32,744 bases of DNA from Steroidobacteraceae bacterium (GTDB lineage: Bacteria > Pseudomonadota > Gammaproteobacteria > Steroidobacterales > Steroidobacteraceae), in NCBI GenBank assembly GCA_019634895.1, contig JAHCAM010000028.1, positions 1 to 32,744 on the forward strand. Reading direction: 5' to 3'. The notes under the pieces were generated by a model, which ran no database searches, was not told where the DNA came from, and was given only the letters and a program-made list of their open reading frames with translations. Made by a program: the position numbers and the translations under genes. Positions 22,721-32,143 of the stretch are shown here, one piece after another (within the stretch, counting starts at the first letter, position 1; each line of letters starts with the position of its first letter).

Positions 22721-25375
22721 TTGGACCTGAATGAGCGATGCCTCGCGCATCTCGAAGCGGGCGGCCTGGTGCTGACCGCGGACCTGCGCCAGGCGCGCAT
22801 CCTTCGCCGCCTGCACGACCGTGCGCAGGTCGACAGGGGGTTGCGGGTCTGGCCTTCGGCCCAGGTGCTGCCGCTGGATGCATGGCTGGCGCAGCAATGG
22901 CGCGAGGCGGCGTCCGAACGCGACGGATTGCCGCAGGCGCTGCCACCCGTCGCACTGCGCTGGCTGTGGCGGCGCCTCACTGCGCTGGATGCGCCGGGCC
23001 TGCTGGATCCCGCCGAACTCGGTACGCGCGCCCGCGCCAGCTGGCTGCGCCTGCGGTCGCACGGGGGCGACGTCGCCGGCCTGTCGGGCTGGCCGTTGAC
23101 CCGCGACCAGCAGGCCTTCGCCGGCTGGGCACGCGCGGCGGAACGTGAGCTTGCCGACCACAACGCCTGCGATCCGGCGGATCTTGCGCAGCTGCTGGTC
23201 GCGCACCGGGCGCTGCCGCTGCCTGGTCCGCCGCTGCTGCTGGTAGGGTTCCGGCGTCCGACCCCGGCGCAGCTGGCGCTTTCTCATGCGCTCGCCGGAC
23301 AGGGCTGGCAGGTCGACCGGCCCGGGGAGCACGCGGCAGCGGGCAAGGCCTGGCGTCACGCTGCAGCCGACTCCGAATCGGAACGCGACGCCATGCTCGC
23401 CTGGCTGCGCGCGCGCCTCGACGAGCGTCCGGATGGCATTCACGGACTGGTGATACCGGACCTGACCGCCCGGCGCGGCGCGGTGGAAAGGGCGCTGGCG
23501 GCGGCGCTGCAACCGTCGCTGGAGTTGCCGGGTGCCGGCCGCGATCGGGTCTTCGACCTTGCCGGCGGGCAGCCGCTCGCCTCGCAGCCGGTCGTCGAGA
23601 CCGCATTCGACGCCATTCATTGCGCGCTCGGCCTCGCGGACTGGACGATCGTGACGCGGCTGCTGCGCAGCGCCGGCGTGACTGGCGGCCTGGCCGAGCA
23701 GGAGCCACGCATGCGACTCGACGTGGCGCTGCGCGATGCCGGTGCGTATCCGGCAGCACCCGCCGCATTGGCTGCAGCCGCGAAGCGGATGGCGGCGCCG
23801 GGCTTCGCGGGCGCGCTGTCCCTGGCAGTCGCTCGCCTCGCCGGGCCGGCGCGGCGCAGCGCCGCGGACTGGGCCGAGTCCTTCGGCGCATGCCTGGCGG
23901 GCTGGGGCTGGCCGGGCGAAGCCGCGCTCGACAGCTCGGCGTGGCAATCGGCGAACCGGCTGCGCGAACTGCTGCACGAACTCGCCGCGCTGTCGCCTTT
24001 TGCCCCGGGCTTCACCGCTGCCGAGGCGCTGGCGCAGCTCCGCGACCTCGCCGCGGCGCCGTTCCAGGCGGAGAGCGGCGAACCTTCGGTGTTCGTGATG
24101 GATGCCTGGGAGGATCCCGGGCTGGGATTCGACAGCCTGTGGGTGTCGGGCCTCACGGCGTCGGCCTGGCCGCGCCCGGTCGCCGTGGACCCGCTGCTGC
24201 CCATCGAGGTGCAACGCAGGCTCGGCATGCCGCAAGCAACGGCGCAGGACTGCGTGGCCGACGCGCGCGCGATCGTCGCCTGCTGGCGCACGCGGGCCGC
24301 GGCGCTCGTAATGTCCTGGCCGCGCCGCGAGAACGACACCGATGTGGACGGCTCGCTGCTGGTGCCCGCGGACCTGCCAGCGCTGCCGCCGTCCGCGGAT
24401 GTCCTGACGCGCGAGAAGCTCTGGTGCGCCGCCGGTGCGCTGGAGCCCCTGGGCGAGGACCCGGCGCCTGCGCTCGGCACCACGCGTGCGCGGGGCGGCG
24501 CGCGCGTGCTCGAACTGCAGTCGCAGTGCCCGTTCCGCGCTTTCGCCCGGCTGCGGCTGGGCGCAGAACCGCTCGAGGAGCCCCAACCGGGCATCGACCG
24601 GCGCGTGCGTGGACAGCTCCTGCATCGCGCGCTCGAATGGATCTGGTCGGAGCTCGGCGGTCAGCAAGCGCTGCTGGCCCTGGGTCCCGATGCGCGCGAG
24701 CGGATGGTGGAGGAGGGTGTCGACCGCGCGATCGCCGGCGCGGTGCCGGCCGGCACGGGAGCGCGGACCCTCGGCCTTGAACGCGAGTGGCAGCTGCGCG
24801 CCATCAGCCGGCTGCTCGCGCTCGAGTGCGGGCGCGGACCGTTCACGGTGGTCGAGACGGAGCGCGCGATGACCGGCCGCATCGGCGGACTCGAGCTGGC
24901 ACTGCGCGTGGACCGGGTGGACGACGCGGGCGGTGCGCTGCTCGTCATCGACTACAAGACCGGCGCGGTGCGCGGGGCGCCGTGGCGCGGCGCCCGCATG
25001 GATGCGCCGCAACTGCCGTTGTATGCAGTCCTGCACCCGCGCCGGCCGGCAGGCGTTGCGATCGCCGAGGTCGGCGCCTTGCGTGCGCGCTTCGTCGGCG
25101 TCGGCACCGCTGCCGCCGGCATCGAGGGACTCGTCCCCGCGGAGGAGTTCAGGCTCACCGAGGAGCGCGAGAGCGGATTTGGCTGGCCGCAGGTGACCGC
25201 ACGTTGGTACGCGTGGCTCGAGCGTCTGGCGCGCGACTATGCCGGCGGGCGGGCCGAGGTGGATCCCAAGCTCGCGGGCAATACCTGCCGCCAGTGCCAT
25301 CTCGGCGCGCTGTGCCGCGTCGAGCCCGCGGTGGCCGAGGGTGGCGACGATGGCGAGACCGGCGATGACGCCTGA
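22721..25375 (+). CDS. AddB-like PD-(D/E)XK nuclease with Fe-S cysteine pattern
   Basis: 884 residues from a TTG start that follows GGAGGGGAG by several bases; no in-frame ATG fits the conserved beginning LEAGGLVLTADLRQARILRR. The middle is a degenerate helicase-like region without Walker A. The C-terminal nuclease has ALRVDRVDDAG then VIDYKTG with D744 and K746 in the active site. C603 (QSQCPFRAFARL) plus C856-x2-C859-x5-C865 (CRQCHLGALC) reproduce the AddB-type iron-sulfur staple. From memory this is the proteobacterial family called probable DNA repair protein, always next to a UvrD-like helicase, as here. A role in resecting double-strand breaks with the next gene's product is inferred. 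The 3' end overlaps the helicase gene. Confidence 0.88.
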   Translation: MDLNERCLAHLEAGGLVLTADLRQARILRRLHDRAQVDRGLRVWPSAQVLPLDAWLAQQWREAASERDGLPQALPPVALRWLWRRLTALDAPGLLDPAELGTRARASWLRLRSHGGDVAGLSGWPLTRDQQAFAGWARAAERELADHNACDPADLAQLLVAHRALPLPGPPLLLVGFRRPTPAQLALSHALAGQGWQVDRPGEHAAAGKAWRHAAADSESERDAMLAWLRARLDERPDGIHGLVIPDLTARRGAVERALAAALQPSLELPGAGRDRVFDLAGGQPLASQPVVETAFDAIHCALGLADWTIVTRLLRSAGVTGGLAEQEPRMRLDVALRDAGAYPAAPAALAAAAKRMAAPGFAGALSLAVARLAGPARRSAADWAESFGACLAGWGWPGEAALDSSAWQSANRLRELLHELAALSPFAPGFTAAEALAQLRDLAAAPFQAESGEPSVFVMDAWEDPGLGFDSLWVSGLTASAWPRPVAVDPLLPIEVQRRLGMPQATAQDCVADARAIVACWRTRAAALVMSWPRRENDTDVDGSLLVPADLPALPPSADVLTREKLWCAAGALEPLGEDPAPALGTTRARGGARVLELQSQCPFRAFARLRLGAEPLEEPQPGIDRRVRGQLLHRALEWIWSELGGQQALLALGPDARERMVEEGVDRAIAGAVPAGTGARTLGLEREWQLRAISRLLALECGRGPFTVVETERAMTGRIGGLELALRVDRVDDAGGALLVIDYKTGAVRGAPWRGARMDAPQLPLYAVLHPRRPAGVAIAEVGALRARFVGVGTAAAGIEGLVPAEEFRLTEERESGFGWPQVTARWYAWLERLARDYAGGRAEVDPKLAGNTCRQCHLGALCRVEPAVAEGGDDGETGDDA

Positions 25376-28300
25376 GCGCGGCCGGGATGCCGCCGTCCGG
25401 CGCCAGGCGGTGGATCCGTCCGGCTCGTTCATCGTGCAGGCGCCGGCAGGGTCCGGCAAGACCAGTCTGCTGACGCTGCGCTACCTGCGCCTGCTCGCGA
25501 CCGTCGAGTGCCCCGAGCAGATCGTCGCGATCACGTTCACGCGCAAGGCGGCCTCGGAAATGCGTCACCGCATCGTACGCGCCCTGGCAGCGGCCGCGCG
25601 GCCGCTGCCGGCGGGAGCGGCGCCGCACGAGCAGGAACTGCACGCGGCGGCTGCAGCAGCGCTGGCGCGAAGCGGCGAGCGGGCCTGGGACCTGGAGCGG
25701 AATCCGGCCCGCCTGCACGTGCAGACCATCGACGGCCTCAATCACTGGCTGGCCCGGCGGCTGCCGCTGGCGGCGCGCATCGGCATGTCGGCGGCGCTGG
25801 TGGACGATCCGGCGCCGCTCTACCGTGAGGCGGCACGGCGCCTGGTCGCTTCGCTCGATGATGGCGGTGCGCGCACGGCGCCGCTCGAGCGCCTCGCGCG
25901 GGCACTGGACCACGAACCGCAGCAGCTCGCGCGGCTGGTTGCCGGCATGCTGGGCGCGCGCGAGGTCTGGCTGCCCAAGCTGTTCGGGCCGGCGGGCGAC
26001 GGCCGCCTGCGCGCGGAGATCGACGGCCTGCTGCGTTCGGCGCTCGAGGCTGAGCTCGCGCGCGCGGCCCGCTCGGTCGCCGACTTCCTGCCGGCGGCGC
26101 TTTTCGAGGTGATCCGCGAGGCCGCGGCCGCCGGCGGCACCGACAGCCCGCTGGCGCCTCTCGCGCAGCTTCGGGGACTGCCGCCGGCCACGGCGGCAGG
26201 CGTTCCCGCGTGGCAGGCCCTGGCGAGCCTGCTGCTGACCGCCGACAAACAGGGCGCGCTGCGCCGCAAGGTGGACAAGCACCAGGGCTTCCCCGCGGCA
26301 TCGGCCGGGACGCGGTGGAAGGAGCTCAAGCAACGCATGCACCAACAGCTCGACGCGCTCGCCGGAGCGGACGGACTGGCCGCGTCGCTGGTGCGGGTGC
26401 GCCAGCTGCCGCCGGGTGCGCTCAGTGCATCGCAATGGGAGCGCATCGAGGCGCTGGTGGCCGTGCTGCCGCACGCCGTCGCCGAGCTGCTGGCGTCGTT
26501 TGCGCAGCGGGGCAGCATCGACCATGCGGCGGTGGCGGCGGCCGCGCGCGACGCGCTGCGGGACGAGTCGGCGCCGACCGAGCTCGCGCTGGCGCTTGAT
26601 TACCGGATCCACCACCTGCTCGTGGACGAGTACCAGGACACCTCGCCGGCGCAGGAACAGCTGCTGAAGCTGCTGCTGGCCGGCTGGCAGCAGGGCGACG
26701 GCCGCACGCTGTTCTGCGTCGGCGACCCGATGCAGTCGATCTACGCCTTCCGCGAAGCCGACGTGACGCTGTTCCTGCAGGCCGCGGGCGAGGGGGTCGG
26801 CGGCGTGCCGCTGGTGCCGCTGCGGCTCAGCCGGAACTTCCGCTCGAGCGCCGCGATCGTGGACTGGGTGAACGGCGCTTTCGCAGCGCTGTTGCCGGCC
26901 GAAGACGACTTCGAGCGCGGCGCCGTGCGCTACTCGCCGGCCGAGGCCGTGCACGCCGAAGTCCCGGGCGATGGCGTGCGGGTGCATGCGCTGCTCGATG
27001 CCGACGAGCGCGAGATGGGCGAGGAAGCGGCGCGCACGGTGGCCGCGGTGCTGGCCGCAGCCGCCGCAGGTGCCCGCCCGACGATTGCCCTGCTGGTGCG
27101 CGGCAGGACCTCGCTGCCGCCGCTGATCGCGGCCCTGCGTGCGGCTGGCATCCCTTACCGTGGCGTGGAGCTCGAGTCGCTGACCCATCGGGCCGCGATC
27201 CGCGACCTGGTCGCGCTCGCCAAGGCGATGCTGCATGCGGGCGACCGCAGCGCCTGGCTTGCCGTGCTGCGCGCGCCCTGGTGCGGGCTCACGCTTGCGG
27301 ACCTGCTGGCGGTTGCCGGAGACGATGCCGACGCGCTGTTGCCGGCGCGGATCGCCGATCCGGCCTTGGTTGCGCGTCTGTCCGCAGACGGCGCATCGCG
27401 CGTGCAGCGGCTGCGCGAAGCGCTCGCGGGGGCCGTGCCGGAGCGCGACCGCCGCTCGCTGGGCGGCTGGGTCAAGGCCGCCTGGCTTGCGCTGCGCGGT
27501 CCGGCGACCGTCGGCGACGCGTCGGACGTCGTCAATGCCGAGCTGCTGTTCGCGGCGCTCGACCAGCTCGAGGTCGAAACCGGCGGCCGGCCCGAGGCAT
27601 CGGCCGTGGATGCGGCAGCGGACGGCATCATGGCCTCGCCGGTGGGCGGCGAGGACGCGCCGGTGCAGGTCATGACGATCCACAAGGCCAAGGGCCTCGA
27701 GTTCGACGTCGTGATCGTGCCCGACCTGCAGAGGACCGTGCGCGGCGGCGAGCGTCCGTTGCTGTACTGGACGCAGGTCGCGACCGGGCCCGGGCAGCGC
27801 GGCATCATTCTCGCCAGCCGCGGCGAGCGGGACGATGCCGGGGCCGATGCCGACGCCCTGGAGGGCTGGATGCGGCGGCTCGCCGCGGAGCGCGAGGCGC
27901 TCGAGCTGGGGCGCGTCGCCTACGTCGCCGCAACCCGCGCCAGGCGCGAGCTGCACCTGATCGGCAGCGCCGCAACCCGATGGACCGAGGACGGTCCCGA
28001 GCTGTGCAGGCCCCGGTCCGGGAGCCTGCTCGACTTCTTCTGGCCGGTGCTGCAGCAGGAATTCGAGCGGGCGCTCGCGGTACGCGGCGACGCCGGGGCG
28101 GAACATGGCCGCGAAGGCGACCGCCGCCGGCGCCTGCGCGCACCGCCGCTGCTGCGGCTGCCCGTAGCCTGGGTGCCGCCGGAACCCCCGGCGCTGCGCA
28201 GGGCGACGGCATTGCGGATCGCCGGCGAGCCGGAAGGGTCCATCCGCCCGGAATTCGACTGGGCCGGAACCATTGCCCAGGCGGTCGGCCAGGTCGTGCA

Positions 28301-28778
28301 CCTCGAGCTCCATCGCCTGGCGAGACTGGGGCTGCCGCGTGAGGCGTTGCGCCCGCGGCCCGAGGCATGGCGCCGGGCGCTCGTGTCCGCGGGCGTGGAC
28401 GAGGCTCACCTGCCGCTCGCCCTGGCGCGTACCGGGCAGGCGATCGCCGGATTCGCGCAGAGCGCACTGGCGGGCCGGCTGCTCGATCCCGGGGCTGCGG
28501 AAGCGGCCAGCGAACTCGCGCTGACGGCGGTCATCGACGGGGTGGTGCAGAGCCTCAGGATAGACCGCAGCTTCGTGGACCCGGACGGCGTGCGCTGGAT
28601 CGTGGACTGGAAGACCAGCACGCACGAGGGCGGTGACCGCGAGGTCTTCCTCGACAACGAGCTGGCGCGCTACGCGCCGCAGCTGCGCCGCTACGCCGAG
28701 GCGATGCGGGCGCTGGACGGCCGGCCGCAACGCGTCGGCCTGTACTTTCCGCTGCTCGACGCCTGGCGCGAACTCTAG
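25350..28778 (+). CDS. AddA-like UvrD/Rep helicase-nuclease
   Basis: 1142 residues. Superfamily-1 helicase motifs: Q-type start RRQAVDPSGSFIVQ, Walker A APAGSGKTS (31-39), ITFTRKAASEMRHR, Walker B LLVDEYQDTSPAQ (D426, E427), GDPMQSIYAFREAD, LRLSRNFRSS, TIHKAKGLEFDVVIVPDL and VAYVAATRARRELHLIG. A C-terminal PD-(D/E)XK nuclease shows RIDRSFVDPDG and WIVDWKTST with D1086 and K1088. This is the AddA arrangement, with nuclease fused behind the helicase. ATG 25350 with GAGGG eight bases upstream is preferred over ATG 25365; either gives a 5' overlap with the AddB-like gene. The stop overlaps gspN's stop on the other strand by three to four bases. Confidence 0.93.
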   Translation: MARPAMTPERGRDAAVRRQAVDPSGSFIVQAPAGSGKTSLLTLRYLRLLATVECPEQIVAITFTRKAASEMRHRIVRALAAAARPLPAGAAPHEQELHAAAAAALARSGERAWDLERNPARLHVQTIDGLNHWLARRLPLAARIGMSAALVDDPAPLYREAARRLVASLDDGGARTAPLERLARALDHEPQQLARLVAGMLGAREVWLPKLFGPAGDGRLRAEIDGLLRSALEAELARAARSVADFLPAALFEVIREAAAAGGTDSPLAPLAQLRGLPPATAAGVPAWQALASLLLTADKQGALRRKVDKHQGFPAASAGTRWKELKQRMHQQLDALAGADGLAASLVRVRQLPPGALSASQWERIEALVAVLPHAVAELLASFAQRGSIDHAAVAAAARDALRDESAPTELALALDYRIHHLLVDEYQDTSPAQEQLLKLLLAGWQQGDGRTLFCVGDPMQSIYAFREADVTLFLQAAGEGVGGVPLVPLRLSRNFRSSAAIVDWVNGAFAALLPAEDDFERGAVRYSPAEAVHAEVPGDGVRVHALLDADEREMGEEAARTVAAVLAAAAAGARPTIALLVRGRTSLPPLIAALRAAGIPYRGVELESLTHRAAIRDLVALAKAMLHAGDRSAWLAVLRAPWCGLTLADLLAVAGDDADALLPARIADPALVARLSADGASRVQRLREALAGAVPERDRRSLGGWVKAAWLALRGPATVGDASDVVNAELLFAALDQLEVETGGRPEASAVDAAADGIMASPVGGEDAPVQVMTIHKAKGLEFDVVIVPDLQRTVRGGERPLLYWTQVATGPGQRGIILASRGERDDAGADADALEGWMRRLAAEREALELGRVAYVAATRARRELHLIGSAATRWTEDGPELCRPRSGSLLDFFWPVLQQEFERALAVRGDAGAEHGREGDRRRRLRAPPLLRLPVAWVPPEPPALRRATALRIAGEPEGSIRPEFDWAGTIAQAVGQVVHLELHRLARLGLPREALRPRPEAWRRALVSAGVDEAHLPLALARTGQAIAGFAQSALAGRLLDPGAAEAASELALTAVIDGVVQSLRIDRSFVDPDGVRWIVDWKTSTHEGGDREVFLDNELARYAPQLRRYAEAMRALDGRPQRVGLYFPLLDAWREL

Positions 28779-29518
28779 AGCGTGCCTTCGATCGCGAACG
28801 GACGCCGTCCCAGTTCGTCCGGCGGGCCGAGGAAGGCGAGCGTGTCGAAGATGGCGGGCCCGGCGCCGGGGCCCGGCGCGACCTCGCCGCTCAGCAGGTA
28901 GCTGCCGTCGGGCCTGAGCTCGATGGCTCCGCGCACGCGCAGCGGCCCGCCGAGGTCGCGCAACCGACCGGTCAGCGTGTCGGTACCGACCGCGCCCTCG
29001 CCGACGGTCAGTTCGAAATCACCGAGCAGCGGTCCGCCCGGTCCGGGCGCCTTGAGCGAACGCACGAAGAGCTTGCCGGCGGCCTCGATGGGGCGGCGGG
29101 CGACGATCCGCAGGCGTTCGACGTCGAGTTCCAGGCTGCCGCTCCAGCCGGGCGGAGTCGCCATGCCCTCGAAAGCGGCGAGCGGAACCTGGCCGCTGAG
29201 GCCGGTCGCCAGCAGCTCGCCGTCGAGCCCGCCGGACAGCTCGGCGACGAGCGCGCCACCGGCAGGCCGCAGGTTCACGCGGCAGGACCACTTGAGCGCC
29301 AGCAGGCGCCAAGGCCGGCAGGACCATTCCAGCGCGCCGATCGGCGCGCCGTTCACGGCGAGCTGCGAGGCCCGCCCGGACCAGATCGTGCCGCCGACGC
29401 CCTGCATCGCGATGCCGCCCGGCAGCCGGCTTGCGAGCTGGTGCGCCGGGACCCTCGCGATCACGAACACGAGGAAGGCGGCGACGCCCGCCGCGACCAG
29501 GAGACTGCGCCTGGTCAT
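28775..29518 (-). CDS. gspN: Type II secretion system protein N
   Basis: 247 residues with a single N-terminal membrane anchor (about 5-23, LLVAAGVAAFLVFVIA) and a periplasmic beta-rich domain. VGGTIWSGRASQLAVNGAPIG and LEWSCRPWRLLALKWSCRV are typical of GspN, as is the series of short beta strands after them. Two WSC repeats may form a disulfide. GspN is an accessory part of only some T2SS; its exact role is unclear. It ends the gsp operon seen here, five bases after gspM. ATG 29518 is chosen because the membrane anchor begins there; the open frame upstream is out of context within gspM/gspL. Confidence 0.86.
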   Translation of the reverse strand: MTRRSLLVAAGVAAFLVFVIARVPAHQLASRLPGGIAMQGVGGTIWSGRASQLAVNGAPIGALEWSCRPWRLLALKWSCRVNLRPAGGALVAELSGGLDGELLATGLSGQVPLAAFEGMATPPGWSGSLELDVERLRIVARRPIEAAGKLFVRSLKAPGPGGPLLGDFELTVGEGAVGTDTLTGRLRDLGGPLRVRGAIELRPDGSYLLSGEVAPGPGAGPAIFDTLAFLGPPDELGRRPFAIEGTL

Positions 29519-29523
29519 CGGGC

Positions 29524-29991
29524 TCAGTTGCCGCGCAGCACCACGGTCGCGTCCACGAGGCCCGGTGCTGCGGTCCTCGAGACGCTCGCCGTCTCCACGA
29601 GCGCGCCGCGCTCCTGCTGCAGGCGCACGAGCATCACCGCGAGCGCGTCGAAGGAGGCGGCAGTGAAACGCGCGCGGATGGCGCCTGGCGACGCCGGTTC
29701 GACCCCGGCGAGGGACTGCGACAGGCCGCCCTCGCGGGCGATGCGGTCCACCGCGATCGCGAGCGACTCGCCGGGTCGCGCGGCGGGAGCGGCCTGCAGC
29801 CGCGGGGTCGCCGCCTCGATGAAGGCAAGGTCCTCGCGCCGGCGCGCGACGCGCTGCTCCGCGGAGGCGACCGCATCGCCGAGCTTCCACACCAGGCCGG
29901 CGCCGAGCAGCACGGCGGCCGCGGCGGCGCCCCACACGACCACCCGCTGCTCGCGTTCCGGCAGCGAGGCATGCCACTCGCGCAGGTTCAT
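29524..29991 (-). CDS. gspM: Type II secretion system protein M
   Basis: 155 residues: cytoplasmic start MNLREWHASLPEREQRVV, one membrane helix (about 17-36), a short coiled stretch (43-60) and a periplasmic ferredoxin-like domain. The pattern LPEREQRVV before the helix is the usual GspM mark. It stabilises GspL in the inner-membrane platform. Its start overlaps the gspL stop by four bases. Confidence 0.9.
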   Translation of the reverse strand: MNLREWHASLPEREQRVVVWGAAAAAVLLGAGLVWKLGDAVASAEQRVARRREDLAFIEAATPRLQAAPAARPGESLAIAVDRIAREGGLSQSLAGVEPASPGAIRARFTAASFDALAVMLVRLQQERGALVETASVSRTAAPGLVDATVVLRGN

Positions 29992-31202
29992 GGGGATGGC
30001 CTCGCGCGGATGCGGACCTGCGCCAGCACGCCCTTGTCGGTCGGCAGCGCCGAGGCGACGTCCGCGCCGAGTCCGCGCGCGGCCATCGCCTGGGAGAAGC
30101 GCGCAAAGGCATCGGTGTTCGGCGCCGCCAGCTGCAGTTCCAGCGAGCGGTCGCGCCAGCCGAGCGACTCGACCGTCGATCCGGGCGCGCCGGCCAGCGC
30201 GCCGCCGACTGCCGCGAGCACGGCGAGCAATCCCTCGGGGTCGGCCGCGGCGCCGCTGCCGAGGCGCTGCGCCACCTGCGCGCGCGCGTCCTCGATCCGG
30301 GCGGCGTCCGGCAGCGCAATGCGCGCCGCCTGTTCGATGGCGGCATCGAGGCGCTTCTGCTCGGCATTCAGCCGCACCAGGTCGTATCCGCGCACGCCGA
30401 CGTGAAGCGCGAGCGCCGCCAGCCCGACGAAGGCCGCGATCCGCCAGCGTTCCCAGCCGGCGCGCCAGCCGGTGCGGCGCGAAAACTCGCCCTGCAGCAG
30501 CGACAGCGCGCCTGGGCGCACGGCGCCGGCGGCGAGCAGCGGCAGGGATCCGTCGGGCAGCAACTGCAGATCGAGCGAACCGGTGACCTCGCGCAGGGCC
30601 TCGATCATCTCGCGCGACCGCTGCCAGTCATGCTGTGAGACGTAGAGTTGCACGTGGCGGTCCTCGCCCTCGAGCCCGGCCAGGGCAAACGCCTCGGTCA
30701 GCGGCTCGGCGTCGAGCGCGACCGGGAGTTCCCCCGGTGCGCGCACGAGCAGCTGCCCCGAGTCGAGCACGGCCACCGTCATGCCCGGGTTGTCGGGCAC
30801 GCACAGCGTGTCCGGCACCATCGCCTGCGGCTCGAGGCCGGCGGCACGAAGCGCGTCCGTCCAGCCCCGCATCTCCTCGCGCCGCAGCGCCGCGACCAGC
30901 GTGCGGCCGGCGTCGTCGGCCTGGCCGATGCCGAAATGGAACTGCTCGACTTCGCCGGCGAGCAGCTCCTCCATCGCATACGGCACGACCTGCGCGAGGC
31001 GCGCGCCGCCCTTGACCGGCAACTCCGGACGGGCAAGCGTCACGCTCGAGCCGGGGACGATCACGATCAGCGGCCGCTCGGCCGCGATCGGCGCCGCGTC
31101 CGCGAGCGCCCCGGTCGAAACGGGGCCGAGGCGCCCGCCGTCCGCGCCGGTGACGACCCAGCAGGGCGGATCGGAGAGGCGCAGGACCAGGGATTGATTC
31201 AT
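29988..31202 (-). CDS. gspL: Type II secretion system protein L
   Basis: 404 residues. A cytoplasmic actin-like domain (about 1-245) includes RLAQVVPYAMEELLAGEVEQ, the standard GspL wording, and LVPD-like MVPDTLCVPD. One membrane helix follows (about 252-270, RIAAFVGLAALALHVGV), then a periplasmic domain (to 404) preceded by a coiled stretch. It recruits the GspE ATPase to the inner membrane and binds GspM, encoded next. It starts 17 bases downstream of the gspK stop. Confidence 0.94.
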   Translation of the reverse strand: MNQSLVLRLSDPPCWVVTGADGGRLGPVSTGALADAAPIAAERPLIVIVPGSSVTLARPELPVKGGARLAQVVPYAMEELLAGEVEQFHFGIGQADDAGRTLVAALRREEMRGWTDALRAAGLEPQAMVPDTLCVPDNPGMTVAVLDSGQLLVRAPGELPVALDAEPLTEAFALAGLEGEDRHVQLYVSQHDWQRSREMIEALREVTGSLDLQLLPDGSLPLLAAGAVRPGALSLLQGEFSRRTGWRAGWERWRIAAFVGLAALALHVGVRGYDLVRLNAEQKRLDAAIEQAARIALPDAARIEDARAQVAQRLGSGAAADPEGLLAVLAAVGGALAGAPGSTVESLGWRDRSLELQLAAPNTDAFARFSQAMAARGLGADVASALPTDKGVLAQVRIRARPSP

Positions 31203-31219
31203 GCGTGGGAAACTCTGGC

Positions 31220-32143
31220 CTACTCGGTGCCGGTCGAGCGCAGCACGGTCCGGCTGCCGCCGCCGCTGTCGCGCTCGATCAGACTGTACAGGGTGAGTTC
31301 CGAGGTGCCAATACGGGCGGCCGTCACGGCGCGGAACCAGTTCGAGTTTTCCGAAATTGCCGGCAGCAGCGCCTGGTACTGGTCGGGCAGCAGCGTCGCC
31401 TGCAGGTCGGCCAGCGTCGGGAAGCAGCCGTCGCGGCGATTGGCGCGCAGCGCCTCGGCGTCGCCGAAGTCGGTGCCGCCCTCGACCAATGCCGCGAGCA
31501 GCGGCGCATTCGCGGTGCAGACGTTGATCGTGGTCCCAACCGGCAGGGCGGCAACGTAGGGCCGGATGCGCGAAAACTCCTCGAGCGTCATCCCCGGGAG
31601 CGCCAGCATCTCGGTCGTGCTGGTGATCGGGCCGTTGGCCGCACGATAGGGCGGGCTCTGCGCCAGATAGACGCCGTCCTCGGCGCCGTGCGGAAATCCC
31701 GGCACCGTGTCGCTGTCGAGCCAGTCGGCGAGGATCCGGCCCCAGCGCCGCTCGGCGCCGACGCGCTCGAGCAGCCGCTCGAAGCGCGCCAGCGAGGCCT
31801 CGTTCACCTCGCCCGAGGCGGTCAGCAGGTTGTTGACGTTGAAGCGCCCCTGCATGTCCTCGAGCGCACCGCGCACCTCGCCGCCGTCCACGGGAAGTGG
31901 CGGCAGCGGCTGCGCCCAGTTCTCCGCCAGGTGATCCGTCTGCGAATCCTCGCGGTCCTCGCGCAGCACCTCCGCGGCCCAGGCCTCGGCGCCGAGCGCC
32001 ACGTGCCAGCCCTGTTCGAGGGCGAGCAGGCCGGCGGTGCGGCGCAGGTCTAGCGAGGCGCGCGTGCCCAGGTGCACGGCGACGATGGTGGCGATCGCGA
32101 CCAGCACGATGGCGGTGATCAGGGCGACGCCGCGCTGCCTCAT
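31220..32143 (-). CDS. gspK: Type II secretion system minor pseudopilin K
   Basis: 307 residues. The prepilin leader MRQRG is followed by VALITAIVLVAIATIVAVHL, so PilD/GspO would cut after G5. The residue at +5 is not glutamate, which is normal for GspK, the tip subunit. MQGRFNVNNLL (98-108), WLDSDTVPGFPHGAEDGVYL and INVCTANAPLLAAL are conserved GspK landmarks (the second near the calcium-binding region). ATG 32143 overlaps the gspJ stop (ATGA); the open frame further upstream is inside gspJ. Confidence 0.95.
   Translation of the reverse strand: MRQRGVALITAIVLVAIATIVAVHLGTRASLDLRRTAGLLALEQGWHVALGAEAWAAEVLREDREDSQTDHLAENWAQPLPPLPVDGGEVRGALEDMQGRFNVNNLLTASGEVNEASLARFERLLERVGAERRWGRILADWLDSDTVPGFPHGAEDGVYLAQSPPYRAANGPITSTTEMLALPGMTLEEFSRIRPYVAALPVGTTINVCTANAPLLAALVEGGTDFGDAEALRANRRDGCFPTLADLQATLLPDQYQALLPAISENSNWFRAVTAARIGTSELTLYSLIERDSGGGSRTVLRSTGTE

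Noticed and set aside
25155..28730. A 1,191-codon open frame on the minus strand opposite the helicase gene
   Set aside because: It mirrors the helicase codons in very GC-rich DNA, is rich in Arg, Gln and His, shows no family motif, and the plus-strand protein has all helicase and nuclease motifs.
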